This document shows positions 1-9,900 of a stretch of 23,699 nucleotides of DNA, piece by piece. Both the position numbers and the translations under genes were made by a program. This stretch comes from Pigoraptor chileana. Taxonomy: Eukaryota; Opisthokonta; Filasterea. The notes beneath the pieces are model-generated. The model searched no databases, was not told the DNA's origin, and worked only from the letters and a program-made list of their open reading frames with translations. How positions within the stretch are numbered: position 1 is the first letter of the stretch; the number at the start of each line of letters is the position of its first letter. The stretch covers positions 1-23,699 of the forward strand of contig CALSCR010003880.1 of assembly GCA_943704495.1 (NCBI GenBank), read 5' to 3'.

Positions 1-557
1 TACAGAAGAACCAGAAACAGCATTGTCCACGCGAGCATTGTATCATTAAATCAGTATATACATTGGTATCTATCTGTACATGCATTCACCGGTATTCTTA
101 TATTTCTATTATGCACTTTCTTCAGCCGATAGCTATCTTTCTATTACACCTATGGCACTGCGAATTAAATAAAATTGTTATTTACTTATTTACGCACATG
201 TACGAATGCAGAATAAACGAATTCCGTTTTGATGAAATACTTCAAAGGTTTGAAAATTCGAGACATACACATGAGTCAACCCATCAATTGCAATCTGCAT
301 TCATTCAATTTATGATCCAAAAGTAGATGTTTCTGTATGCCTGTGCCGCCATGCATAAAAGTAATTTTATACATACATACATACATACATAAGTATGATG
401 CTATCTGTTTGAAAGTCTGTTCAAACAAATTGCGTGTTATCGGATTCAGTTGGATTTATGGTAATTCGAAAAAGTTTCATAAAAATGATACACGACAGTA
501 CTCGCTTAAAGGGCACACATCCAATCACCATCACTCATCAGGAAAATGGGGTGGAGC
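1..557. other. AT-rich spacer downstream of the Kelch gene
   Basis: This stretch is AT-rich and has no recognisable coding region. The open frames inside it are short, low in complexity and match no family I know. It lies beyond the stop codon of the minus-strand Kelch gene and so should contain that gene's 3' untranslated region. I found no canonical AATAAA on the minus strand here. It also contains a short tetranucleotide repeat, listed separately. Confidence 0.6.
369..391. repeat. (ACAT)n microsatellite
   Basis: About five to six uninterrupted copies of ACAT sit in the AT-rich spacer. It is a simple sequence repeat with no evident function, and is probably within or just past the 3' end of the Kelch transcript. 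Confidence 0.85.
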
Positions 558-2243
558 CTAAGAGCGCTCAGGGAGATTGAAGCGGATCACATCGTTCAAA
601 TACATCGAGCCGCTTCCGCCAAAAACAATCAATTCGTCGCCGTTCAAATACATACAATGCCCATAGCGAGGCGTTGGGAACGTGCCGACACTTCCAACAG
701 CTGCCGCTCCAACATTATCCAAAACAAGCCAAACGGGAACTGTTTCCCACGCCATTTCTGAAAAACATTACGAGAGAGTTGATAGAAATAAGGGAACGAA
801 GTTAGGAAAAGTTATATATAAATAGATCACTGTTCTATAAACACTATTCAATTTGAGGAAGGGGCACAGACCTGGCATTTTGAGGCGACACAAGTGACCT
901 TGAGGAGCTTTCCCGTCATATCCTCCGAAAGCATAAGTACCCGACCAGTGCGAAACACTGGCAATCTGCCGTGATGTTCGTGGTAACACGCCCGACGTCT
1001 CCACAGACGTCCACGCAGAGCCTCGCTCATCTGCAAAAGGCAAACGAATGAGTACTCGAACAATCAGAGATGCAGGGGATCAACAACAACTGAGTCCGCA
1101 GTCATACTAAGTATTTATCTTCCCATGGACTTCACAAGAGGCAGCGAGCGATAGAGGAGGGAGCAATAGAGGGAGGATTTAAGTCAGTGTCTTATGCGCT
1201 GTTCCGTACCCATGGACAAGGGGGAGAGCGAGCAAGAATCAACTCAAAATATTATCTGTAGAGAGAACAGAGGAACCAAAAGCAGGACACGCGATTGGGC
1301 GTTCCTTACACGATTACTCACAAATTGGAAGCCAAAACGTGTCGTAGATGGCGTCAAACCCGCCGTCGCCGCAGTAGCCTCCGTAGACATACAGCTTTCC
1401 CTCTGAAATAAACGAGAGGTGCCCAGCGCGAGGACATGGGCCATCGCTGTCTGCGACAACTCGCTCCCACTGTCGAGAAGCGAGCGAGAATCTGTACAAG
1501 TCCGCATAATATGTCTTCCGATCGCGTGCTCCCCCGAAGAGATAAAAGGCACCGTCGCCAAGCACCATAGTGTGGTGCTCGCGCGGGCCGGGCCAAACCA
1601 ATGACGAGGCCTTCGGAATCTCGTTCCAAGTCGTTGTGCCTGCATTTAGTATTACAGGCCCAGCAGCACTGTCATGTCAGTCCACAAGAATATAATAATA
1701 AAAATCAAGCACTTTCTTGCACATCATCGATTCATGACCATTTTTCGATTCTAAAGAACAACGGGCATCACCACTCACCAAAATCAAACTTCCAGAAATC
1801 CTCAAGAGTCGTCTCCCCGTTTGAGCCACCGAACACGTACATGACGTTTTCCACGAGGACACACGAGTGTCCATAGCGCGGAGGAGGTGACACACCTGCA
1901 GGCATAATCCTCTGCCAGTGTCCCGTAGCTGAAAGTATTGTGAGCACACACAATAAGCATATAATAATATGCATAAGCAAGCAGCACATGCCTAATACTC
2001 ACCGAGCTGCAGTGAGAATAAGTCCGCAGACACAGTCTTGTTCGCTACCGCTCCTCCAAATACGAAGAGAAATCCGTCATGAACCACACCAGAGTGGTAA
2101 CGGCGTGCCATTGGGCGCCCTTCCTCGGCGGTGGCAACTCGGCACCACGTGATTTCGTCGTCTGTACGTAAATTCAATTATGAGCAATGGGAACAAGCTG
2201 ATCAACAGAGCCGATCGAATCACATTGTCAACATACCTGCCAT
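558..2243 (-). CDS. Kelch-repeat beta-propeller protein, six exons, 330 aa
   Basis: Coding exons on the minus strand are 2237-2243, 2003-2161, 1779-1928, 1322-1639, 872-1030 and 558-757. They join in frame to 330 codons, stop TAG at 558-560, and all five introns are phase 1. The first coding exon is only seven bases (ATGGCAG). Six Kelch repeats are visible, each with a PxxRxxH-like start, a hydrophobic strand ending in GG (VFGG, VFGG, LFGG, VYGG, AFGG, VFGG) and usually a W about 20-30 residues later. The N-terminal strand around ITWCRV can supply the missing outer strand of the last repeat, closing a six-blade propeller. There is no BTB, F-box or membrane segment, so this is a stand-alone propeller, similar in build to RABEPK or KLHDC proteins and probably a binding scaffold. 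The partner cannot be told from sequence. It is transcribed divergently from KXD1, with 350 bp between the two start codons. Confidence 0.9.
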
Positions 2244-2593
2244 TTTCGAAGTAAAGGAGCTGATTTCACAGCATAACTGCTGATTTTACAATAAAAAGTT
2301 CAACATCATAACTTCAACATGCCGTTATTAATCAAACCTCAGCCAAACCGCCAGCCTGAACCAGCCCAACCGTTTGTTTACATCCCAAATTTCCGATCAG
2401 AGTTCCTGTCGTAAAAAACTAGCAGGCGGAGGGTGCCAGACAACCACGACCACAAACACCAGGCACAAGCACAAATAAATACAGACACAACCAAGGCACT
2501 GACATAATACAGACACAACCAGACACTGACATAATACAGACACAACCAGGCACTGGCACAAATACAGGCACATGCAAGATTGTGATAGCAGGG
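2244..2593. promoter_or_regulatory. Shared divergent promoter region, Kelch gene / KXD1
   Basis: Only 350 bases separate the start codons of two genes pointing away from each other, so both promoters and both 5' untranslated regions must lie here or overlap. The Kelch side is AT-rich (about 2260-2335). The KXD1 side holds a tandem repeat. I see no clear TATA box placed for either gene. The promoter role is inferred from gene layout only. Confidence 0.6.
2478..2575. repeat. 27-bp imperfect tandem repeat upstream of KXD1
   Basis: Three near-identical units of about 27 bases and a partial fourth occur in a row. Each has the core ATACAGACACAACCA followed by a CACTG(A/G)C end. Units 2 and 3 (2504-2530 and 2531-2557) differ at only a few bases. 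The repeat ends about 20 bases before the KXD1 start codon, so it is likely in the 5' untranslated region or core promoter. The spacing is direct, with no unique spacers between units. Confidence 0.85.
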
Positions 2594-3353
2594 ATGGCTG
2601 CCGTTGACAGCGGGGCATTGGATGCCATTCCTCCGGCCGTCACCTTTGGCAAACGTATGAACGCAACTCTAAATGACGATGACGTTCAAAAGATTCTTTA
2701 CACACAAGGCCATATGTGAGTCAGGATGCTTCGGTCGAACCTCACTGATATTCTTGTATCTCTGCGTTTTTAAAGGTTTTGCCTTCATTATTCTCGCGCA
2801 GTTTGCGAGGCTTCGAGAGAGCGAATATCAAGCTCGATGCTTTGAACGATATGTCTGCTGTTCACTTCCAAGAGTTGGCACCCAAATTTAGGAATTACAC
2901 AACTCTTTTGGTAAACACAAAAAAGGACTTGGATATTGTGTTCCGGCGGATAAGGTTTGTTCCCACAATAATCAATGGGACTAGTACATTCAATCAGTTG
3001 CGCGAGGCGGCTCTAATTGGATGCTATACGGTTGGATGCAGGGTTCTGAAAGGCAAACTTGCGAAGCAATATCCCGAAATTTTCGCACAATTCCCAGACG
3101 AGTACGACGAAGATGACGATGGTAAGTCTCCTCAACACTCCTCCCCTCCACCTATATGCCCCCCTCCACCTCCTATGTGCCCTCTCTTCTTCCTCCCTCT
3201 TTCCTCTCTCTCTCCCTGCTTGTGGAGTCCATGTGCACAGCGCCTATGACACTGACTTGAATCCTACATCTCTCTCCCTGCTGCTGCTCTGTTACACCGA
3301 GCTATGATCTAACATTACTGCCGCAAATACCCATTTCCACAGGCCACAATTGA
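2594..3353 (+). CDS. KXD1: KxDL motif-containing protein 1 (BORC subunit), four exons, 121 aa
   Basis: Exons 2594-2715, 2802-2954, 3042-3121 and 3343-3353 join in frame to 121 residues, stop TGA at 3351-3353. The protein carries the family signature: NDDDVQKILYTQ near the N-terminus, a helix with LRGFERAN, then KKDLDIVFRRIR joined across an intron to VLKGKLAKQYPE. The KKDLD segment is the KxDL motif itself. In animals KXD1 is one of eight subunits of BORC, which sits on the lysosome surface and recruits ARL8 so that lysosomes can move along microtubules. The predicted coiled-coil helices fit that assembly. The protein is shorter than human KXD1 because it ends soon after an acidic stretch (DEYDEDDD) and lacks the disordered C-terminal tail. 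The last coding exon adds just three residues and the stop. The start was chosen because it is the ATG that opens the frame into the conserved first helix. Confidence 0.92.
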
Positions 3354-3357
3354 CGAG

Positions 3358-3381
3358 CACGTGATCAATAAATATCACGTG
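3358..3381 (+). terminator. Poly(A) signal AATAAA in the loop of a CACGTGAT palindrome
   Basis: AATAAA at 3367-3372 begins 14 bases after the KXD1 stop codon. It lies in the eight-base loop of a perfect inverted repeat with arms CACGTGAT (3358-3365) and ATCACGTG (3374-3381). The arms also contain two CACGTG E-boxes, and the second reads TCACGTGACC, close to the CLEAR element bound by MiT/TFE factors in animals. The poly(A) role is likely from position. Factor binding is speculative. Confidence 0.6.
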
Positions 3382-3924
3382 ACCTTGTACGTCATATTTT
3401 GCCATGGCGACCCCTGCAGCCAATGGGGAGCCAGATCCACTCCCCGGTGCCTTCCTTCTTTGGACATATTTCCCGAAATGGGGCCATCACCGATCCCATC
3501 CACCGGTTGTGACGCAAACAGCCCACACTCTGCCCATACAATCCTATTTTGGCAGGCAGGCGTATTAGACTGGAAATGCCCGGGAAACGCACCAGAAAAC
3601 ACACATCCCGTCCACATTATCGGGGCGGGTCCTCTGCAGTTGGGCAAAAGTCCCACGGTGGTGTCTTTGCCGTGCGACCACCACTCGCAAGCATACGCAA
3701 CAACAACAGCCCCGACACGATCGGCTGCGAGGTACTTTCCACGCTACCATCCACCATCCACTAGTGATACATGAACAATAATGGCCTTAATCATGGAATA
3801 TTTTTCATACTCTCTCTATGCTGAATTATTATTTCGGAACATGTTTGATTCTCTGCTGAGCTGAACGCAAATCCAATTAATAACAAAGCAGAGGGAAAAA
3901 CTTCGCATTCGGTTTGTGTGTCAA
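3382..3924. other. Spacer between KXD1 and the fibrocystin-L-like gene
   Basis: The first part (about 3400-3765) is GC-richer and open in several frames on both strands, but none of these frames matches a family or joins to a neighbour through sensible splice sites. A CCAAT sequence lies near 3420. The last 150 bases are AT-rich and should contain the promoter and 5' untranslated region of the downstream giant gene. I see no clear TATA box and no RNA gene. Confidence 0.5.
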
Positions 3925-6900
3925 ATGGGCACGCTGAGAATGACGCCGCGCAAGCAACTAGGCGTGGCATGGGTCATAGCAGCCCTAGTGCTGTCGTCTT
4001 CTGTGTCCGCTGTTGGTGAGTGGAGCATGTCGCTGTTCGTGTGTTAGTTTCTCGGTTCATGTGCTTGTTCCCACTTGTTCCTCTTTGTGAGTTATTGAGT
4101 AAATTTCTTCTCGCATTCGCAGAGATTTCGTGGGTGAGTCCCGACAGGGGCAGCATTGCGGGTGGCACCAAGGTCACCATTTTCGGTTCTGGTTTCAGCC
4201 GCGATATTTATGCTGGCGGAAATGTGATCATGTTTGGCGATGTACCATGCACGAACATTTGGTTTTACAGCACGACCACGTCGATTGTGTGCGTCACAGA
4301 ACCGATGAATCCGCCGCACGTCAGCACTGGGCCTGTGCCCGTCACTGTCCTTGTCGACAGCACCGAGGAATCCGTATGTCGCGGCAACTGCTGGTTCTCT
4401 TTTATCGAGTCTGAGAGCCCATCTGTGTCCAGAATTGATGCTGCCGGTGCAACCGCAGGGAGCTTGATTTCCGTGGAAGGGCGTATTTTCTCGGAGGACC
4501 TGTCGCTCGTGGAGCGCATTTACGTTGGCGATAACTTCTGCGACATGCGCGATCCAATTACGGGAGATTACTATCCATATTCGTGGCTCAACTGGCCGTA
4601 CATGTCGCTCCAGTGCCGACCCGCGGAGACCAATGTGGGCCTCTATGGTGTAAAAACCTCCATCCCCAGCCGTGGCGACTCTGTGACCGAACCGTCGGCA
4701 CTTAAAGTGTCATCCACCTTGGAACTTTACACGTTTCAAATTGTGCCAGGTGAGTCCTCCCCGCCTGTGTTTGTTGATACGCTCCCTTCGCTTGAGAAAA
4801 TTCCTCACTCACTTTCGCCTCCTCTGCCACTCCAGAGATAACCTCGTTTGCGCCTTCCCACGGAAGCGTCGAGGGCGGCAGTGTTATATCCGTTGAAGGC
4901 GCCGGCTTCGGCTCGGATCCCGCCGGCGTCGATGTTTCCGTTGGTGGTGTGCCGTGCACTGTGGACCCAGACTCCATGTCGGATACGGCGCTCACATGCA
5001 CCATCGCTGACCGCTTCAGTGCTTCCGCCGTAAAGGCGTTTCCCGGTATGCTGCTGTTGTTTTATGTCATGTGTCGCTGTGTTGATAGTATTGTTTTCTA
5101 AAGTCTGTTGAATTGGAGGGTGACTCACGCATCTTATCCGCATCTTGTCTCCGAAACTCTGCCAGGTAACCGTGGCGCCAAGATGGATCTGTACTTCAAC
5201 ATTGACGGAAATGATATCGCCTCTCTCCGTCGGGCGCCATCGTTTCCAAATTCACCAGATGTGAGCAAGATTCTGACGGGTGAAGTGTCTGGTCCCTTCA
5301 ATGAGTATGATCGGTACGGCACGCGCATTGTCGGCGCGTTCATCCCGCCCGTGTCGGACAACTACACGTTCTTTGTCGCTTCTGACGACAACTCCGAGCT
5401 GAGGATCGGATCTAAGCTTGACGGCTCTGACGCTAAGACCGTGGTCGTATTTAATGTCTGGGTCAACCGCTTCCAATGGCATAACTATGCCCAGCAACGA
5501 TCTGCTGTCCCCATATGGCTCGATGCTGGAGTGCCCTATTACTTGGATGTTCTGTGCAAAGAAGGATACGGCCTTGATACTTGTGCAGTCGCAGCGCTCG
5601 CCGAGAGATCGCCATATTCTGCAAAGGAAACTGGCAACGCCCTTCAGGAGGTGCAAGTTGTGTCGACGGTCACGACTGTATCGGCTGAGGTTCACACAAT
5701 TTCTGTCGTCGGGGCGGGCAACTCGAATAACACCTTTGTGATTGAATGGGATGGTGTGCAGACACGCCCACTCCAGGCATCATCTACGGCCGCGGAGGTC
5801 ACGGACGCCCTCAACGATATTCTGGCGACGGGATGCGACATAACGGATGGCGACGATGTGTATGACCTTGACGATTTTGAGGGTGGTGCGGGTTCCTCCG
5901 ATGACTGGACCTCGCGAGACGGCTGGGACCCGGCGATCGTGACGACGACTGCGTTTTGCGGCCGTAGTTCACTCTACTTTCCAACAGGCTTAGGTCGGAA
6001 CTTTGAGGGTGGCAATGGGCTTGAAGGCGCGCAAAAGTCTTCGGGGTACAGCACGCGATGGTACCCCAATCTGTGCATGGCATACAGGGTTCCGCCGACA
6101 ACGCGCGCCAACATGCTCATTTTCGATGTGGTCAATGGATGGCTGTCGCTGCCTCTCACGGATATTTTTTCCAGTACCAGCTTTGCGTACCCTAGGATCG
6201 GCTCGTGGGACACGATTGACTCGCCTCTCGAGACCGATGGCGAGTGGCATTACAAGTGCATCGATGTCAATGAGATGCTTGACGAGGCCTATCCGGATGA
6301 CCCCGACCACGTGATTGCCGGCATCATTATGTACCCACCCGGCAATGACTTCGGTGCTATCGGAGGGGAGTTTTGGATTGATGAGTTTTCCGTCTCTGCG
6401 CTGCCGCGTGAGGTTGGGCAGACGACTCGTCCCGCCAGGCCCAACGGAATCGACATCGAGAGACTGTCGGTCGCGCGCAGGACCAAGCCTGGCGTTGTGT
6501 CGTTTGACGTCACCATCACCCCGGTCGGCTGCCCGGTCGGCTTTCCCCTTATGTCAGCCCTGTCCGCTGCTCTGAACGCATCTGTCGTGCGCAGCGTTCC
6601 CGCATCGGCCCCCCTCGGCGGCAACTTTACGCTGTCATTCCGCAACCGCACAACCGTTCCCATCCCGTTTGATGCCTCCGCCGATAGGGTTGCCTCTGCA
6701 ATTTTCCCGCTCATTGGCAGGGCGACCGTCACGCCGTCGTGGCGCGGGTGCGCCGGGTATGACTGGACCATCACCTTCGACTCGATCAATGGCCGCCAGC
6801 CACTCCTCGCTGCAAATGCAAGCAACCTATCTGGGACCGAAGCACGCGTTCCTGTAACCGAGAAGCAACTTGGCGGCCTCTTTTTCGCGCCCATCCAGGC

Positions 6901-9900
6901 TGAAATGATGCGGACCATACATTCGACGCCGCAAGTGACTGTGGCTCGACGCCTTGCTAATAATGGCTCGCTGACGGCAGTTTGCAACGCCGCAAACGGA
7001 TGCGAATTTGCATTTCTAGAGGCTGACGTTGCCCTCGTGACGGCCGTTTCGCCGGCAGCTGGTGCCGTTGGCACCACTATCACGCTGACTGGGTCCGGCT
7101 TTGTCAGTGGCATGACCGTCGCTGTTGGTGGAACTGCGTGCACGAACGTTATTGTTGCGTCCGAGGCGTCTGCCACATGCGTCCTCGGTCACTCGACAGC
7201 CGGGACAAATTCTATTGACATTATAGTGCCTGTGAAGGGCCGCGGGCGCAGCATTGCTACGCTTATTTACAATCTCACCGCCACGAGCACTTCACACAGC
7301 GTTTCAAGCATCGCCGGTGGTCTTGAGCTCGACATTGTCGGCGATGGATTCTCGCCGATCGCCTCGGATAATTCTGTCACTGTGGAAGGCGTGGGCGCAT
7401 GCATTGTTACTGCCAGCACCCACACGAAATTGACGTGTCTGACACCAGTTTCTTCAGCCGGCGAGGTGCTCAATCGGGATGTTGTCGTCGCTGTTCGCAC
7501 ACTTCGTGCAGTTGCGTCGCAGCTGTCGTTCCTTGCAAGTGCAACGAGAGAGGTGTCTCGCGTTGTGCCCGCCGTGGGTAGCGTTGGGGGCGGTACCATG
7601 CTCACCGTTTTCGGCACGTTTCATGTTGGCGATGTGGTCAGAGTGACAATTGGCGACGTGCCGTGTGAGGTTAAGCACTTTGGCGTTGTGTATGTCGCGT
7701 GTGTGACTGGTGCTGGAACCCGCATTGGAAATCAGACAGTGCGCGCGCACATTGAGGGGCTTGGACGCTCCACGACGCTTGCAAACTACGAGTATGCCCT
7801 CGCCGTGACGAATGTGTCTGCGATCAGCGGGTCGTCGCTCGGCGGTCAACGTGTTGTTGTCAGTGGATCTGGATTCTGGGGTGCATTTGCCGAGCACCAA
7901 GCAAAAGTGTTCCTGGCAGGTGCTCCCTGCGATGTGGAGAGTGCAACATACTCTGAAATTGTATGCGTTTCGACTCGTGCGTCCCACAGCTATCTCGTCA
8001 CGAATACGGGATTGAATCCAGAATATGGTCGGGGATACGCCTGGGAGCCAGACTACCTCGAAGTTGAGGAGGGGGACGTGGTTGAGTGGTCGTGGACTTC
8101 GTCGGCGTTCACTGGTACAGAGCACTCTGTGGAGCAAGTTGCGGATGCATTTGCATTTGAATACGACGGGCACGGCTTCCGTAGCGAGCGCTCCGGCGAC
8201 GGGTTTTATGGCGTGCGCTTCACGAGGGCGGGCGCTTACCACTATGTGTCTGCAACTTACGGCGACATCGGCATGCGGGGCCTCGTCGTTGTGAGGCCAG
8301 CGGTGCCTGTTGATGGCAGGGTGACCGTCTCGCTGGGTGGCGTGTCAGCCTCGTTCAACAAGACCGGGTATCGTCGTGCGATGGACACGACGCCGGTGGT
8401 CAGATCGGTGGAGCCTTCGTCGGGTCTCCCCGGAACAGTCGTCAAGATATATGGCGACCGCTTTGGCGCCACTGCAACCGCGGTTGTGGCCATAGGCGGT
8501 GTGCCGTGCGTCAGTCTGGCAGCTATTTCGGGTGGATTTGCGTGCACCGTGGGCGAAGTGGGTCCTGGTGTGCACCGCGTAAGTGCGGCCTTTCCCGACA
8601 GGGGAGATGCCATTGTACAGATCCCCGGGGGCGAGTTCTCGGTCAGGCCGCTCGTGACGTCTATTTCACCTATGTCTGGCTCGCGGATGGGTGGGCATAC
8701 CATCACTCTCGCGGGCCATGGCTTTGGTGCGTCACGAGCGTTTGTTGGCCGTGCCGAGTGTGACATACAATCTGCATCAGCGACAGCGATTGTGTGCACT
8801 ACGAGCGCGGCAGGGAAGGATGGCTACAATGCAACTCTCGACATAGATGGTGCTGTCGTGTCTGTGTCGTTTGAGGACACTGGGGACGAGGGCACGCGCG
8901 CCGAGGGTATTGTTGGACAGGCTGCTGCATTTCAAGATCGCGTTGAGTCTGCCCCCATTGCTGCGGAGGACTCGGAGGTGCTCTTTGGCAACTTGTCTTC
9001 TGGATACACGTTTGAGCTCTGGGTTCGCCCGTCTCAGAACAGCTCCGCAGATGTCTTCACCCTCGTTGCTTCTGTGCTCGGGCACGATGGCGGACAGGGC
9101 TTTGCCGTTTTTCTCGCACCCGGCGGTCGCCTGGAGTTTTGGGCCGGCATTGGTGGCGACAGTCGGCCTCGCCGTGACGATGAATACGCAAGTGTGCGTC
9201 GGATGGCCGATGGACTCGACTGGAACAACGCCGATGACCTCGCCGCACTGTTTGGCGATGATGTGCAGATGTTTGAAGATGCGTCTGGTGTCGATGAGAA
9301 CCAACTTGTTCGGCGGGACGGCGTGGATGACATGGCATTTTCCAGCTTTGCCACGGCGACGCCCACGGGAACAGCTACTGCCACGGCAACCGCCACGGCA
9401 ATGCTCACGAGCCTTTTGGTGTCGCCCACTCCAACCTTGCTTCCCTTTGTGCTTCCTGGGCAGTGGTCGGTCGTCGAGGGGCCGGCCTTGCCTTTGGACG
9501 AATGGACACACGTGGTGTGCAAGGTAACCGCTGGAAAGCAGTCGTTGTATGTCAACGGCGCGTTAGTCGCGTCAACAAACGTGAATCCGGTCCACTTTGG
9601 CGCGAATAGTATTGACTTCGGTGGCTCTATCCTCGACGAGGTGGCGAATTTTACCGGATTCATTGACGAGGCGGCCATCTACCGAGGCAGTCTTCGCGAC
9701 TCTGTCATTCGCACGCATGTGCGCTATGCCCTCAGTGAGGCACAACCCGCATATCTTGTCGGAATTGTGAGTGCACCTGGAATCAACGACGTTGGTTACG
9801 TCGCGCCCTCGTACGAAGTTTTGTCTGCGCGCGTGGGCAATGACGTGCACACGGTGGCGGGGTCTGTTGTGGAGGTGCATCTGCCGTCGGAGTGTTCCAG

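Noticed and set aside
63-561. Two short plus-strand open frames in the AT-rich spacer
   Set aside because: Composition is low-complexity, includes the ACAT microsatellite, and no family resemblance was seen.
2478-2575. CRISPR-like array
   Set aside because: Units are directly adjacent with no unique spacers, and the context is eukaryotic.
3361-3774. Open frame of 137 codons after KXD1
   Set aside because: It begins in the KXD1 poly(A) palindrome, shows no domain or biased composition typical of the other genes, and has competing open frames on both strands.
5108-5165. ATG at 5108 as start of the giant protein
   Set aside because: It lies in an intron between exons that each carry IPT or PA14 sequence. 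The spliced model adds a signal peptide and three IPT domains, which a surface protein of this family needs.
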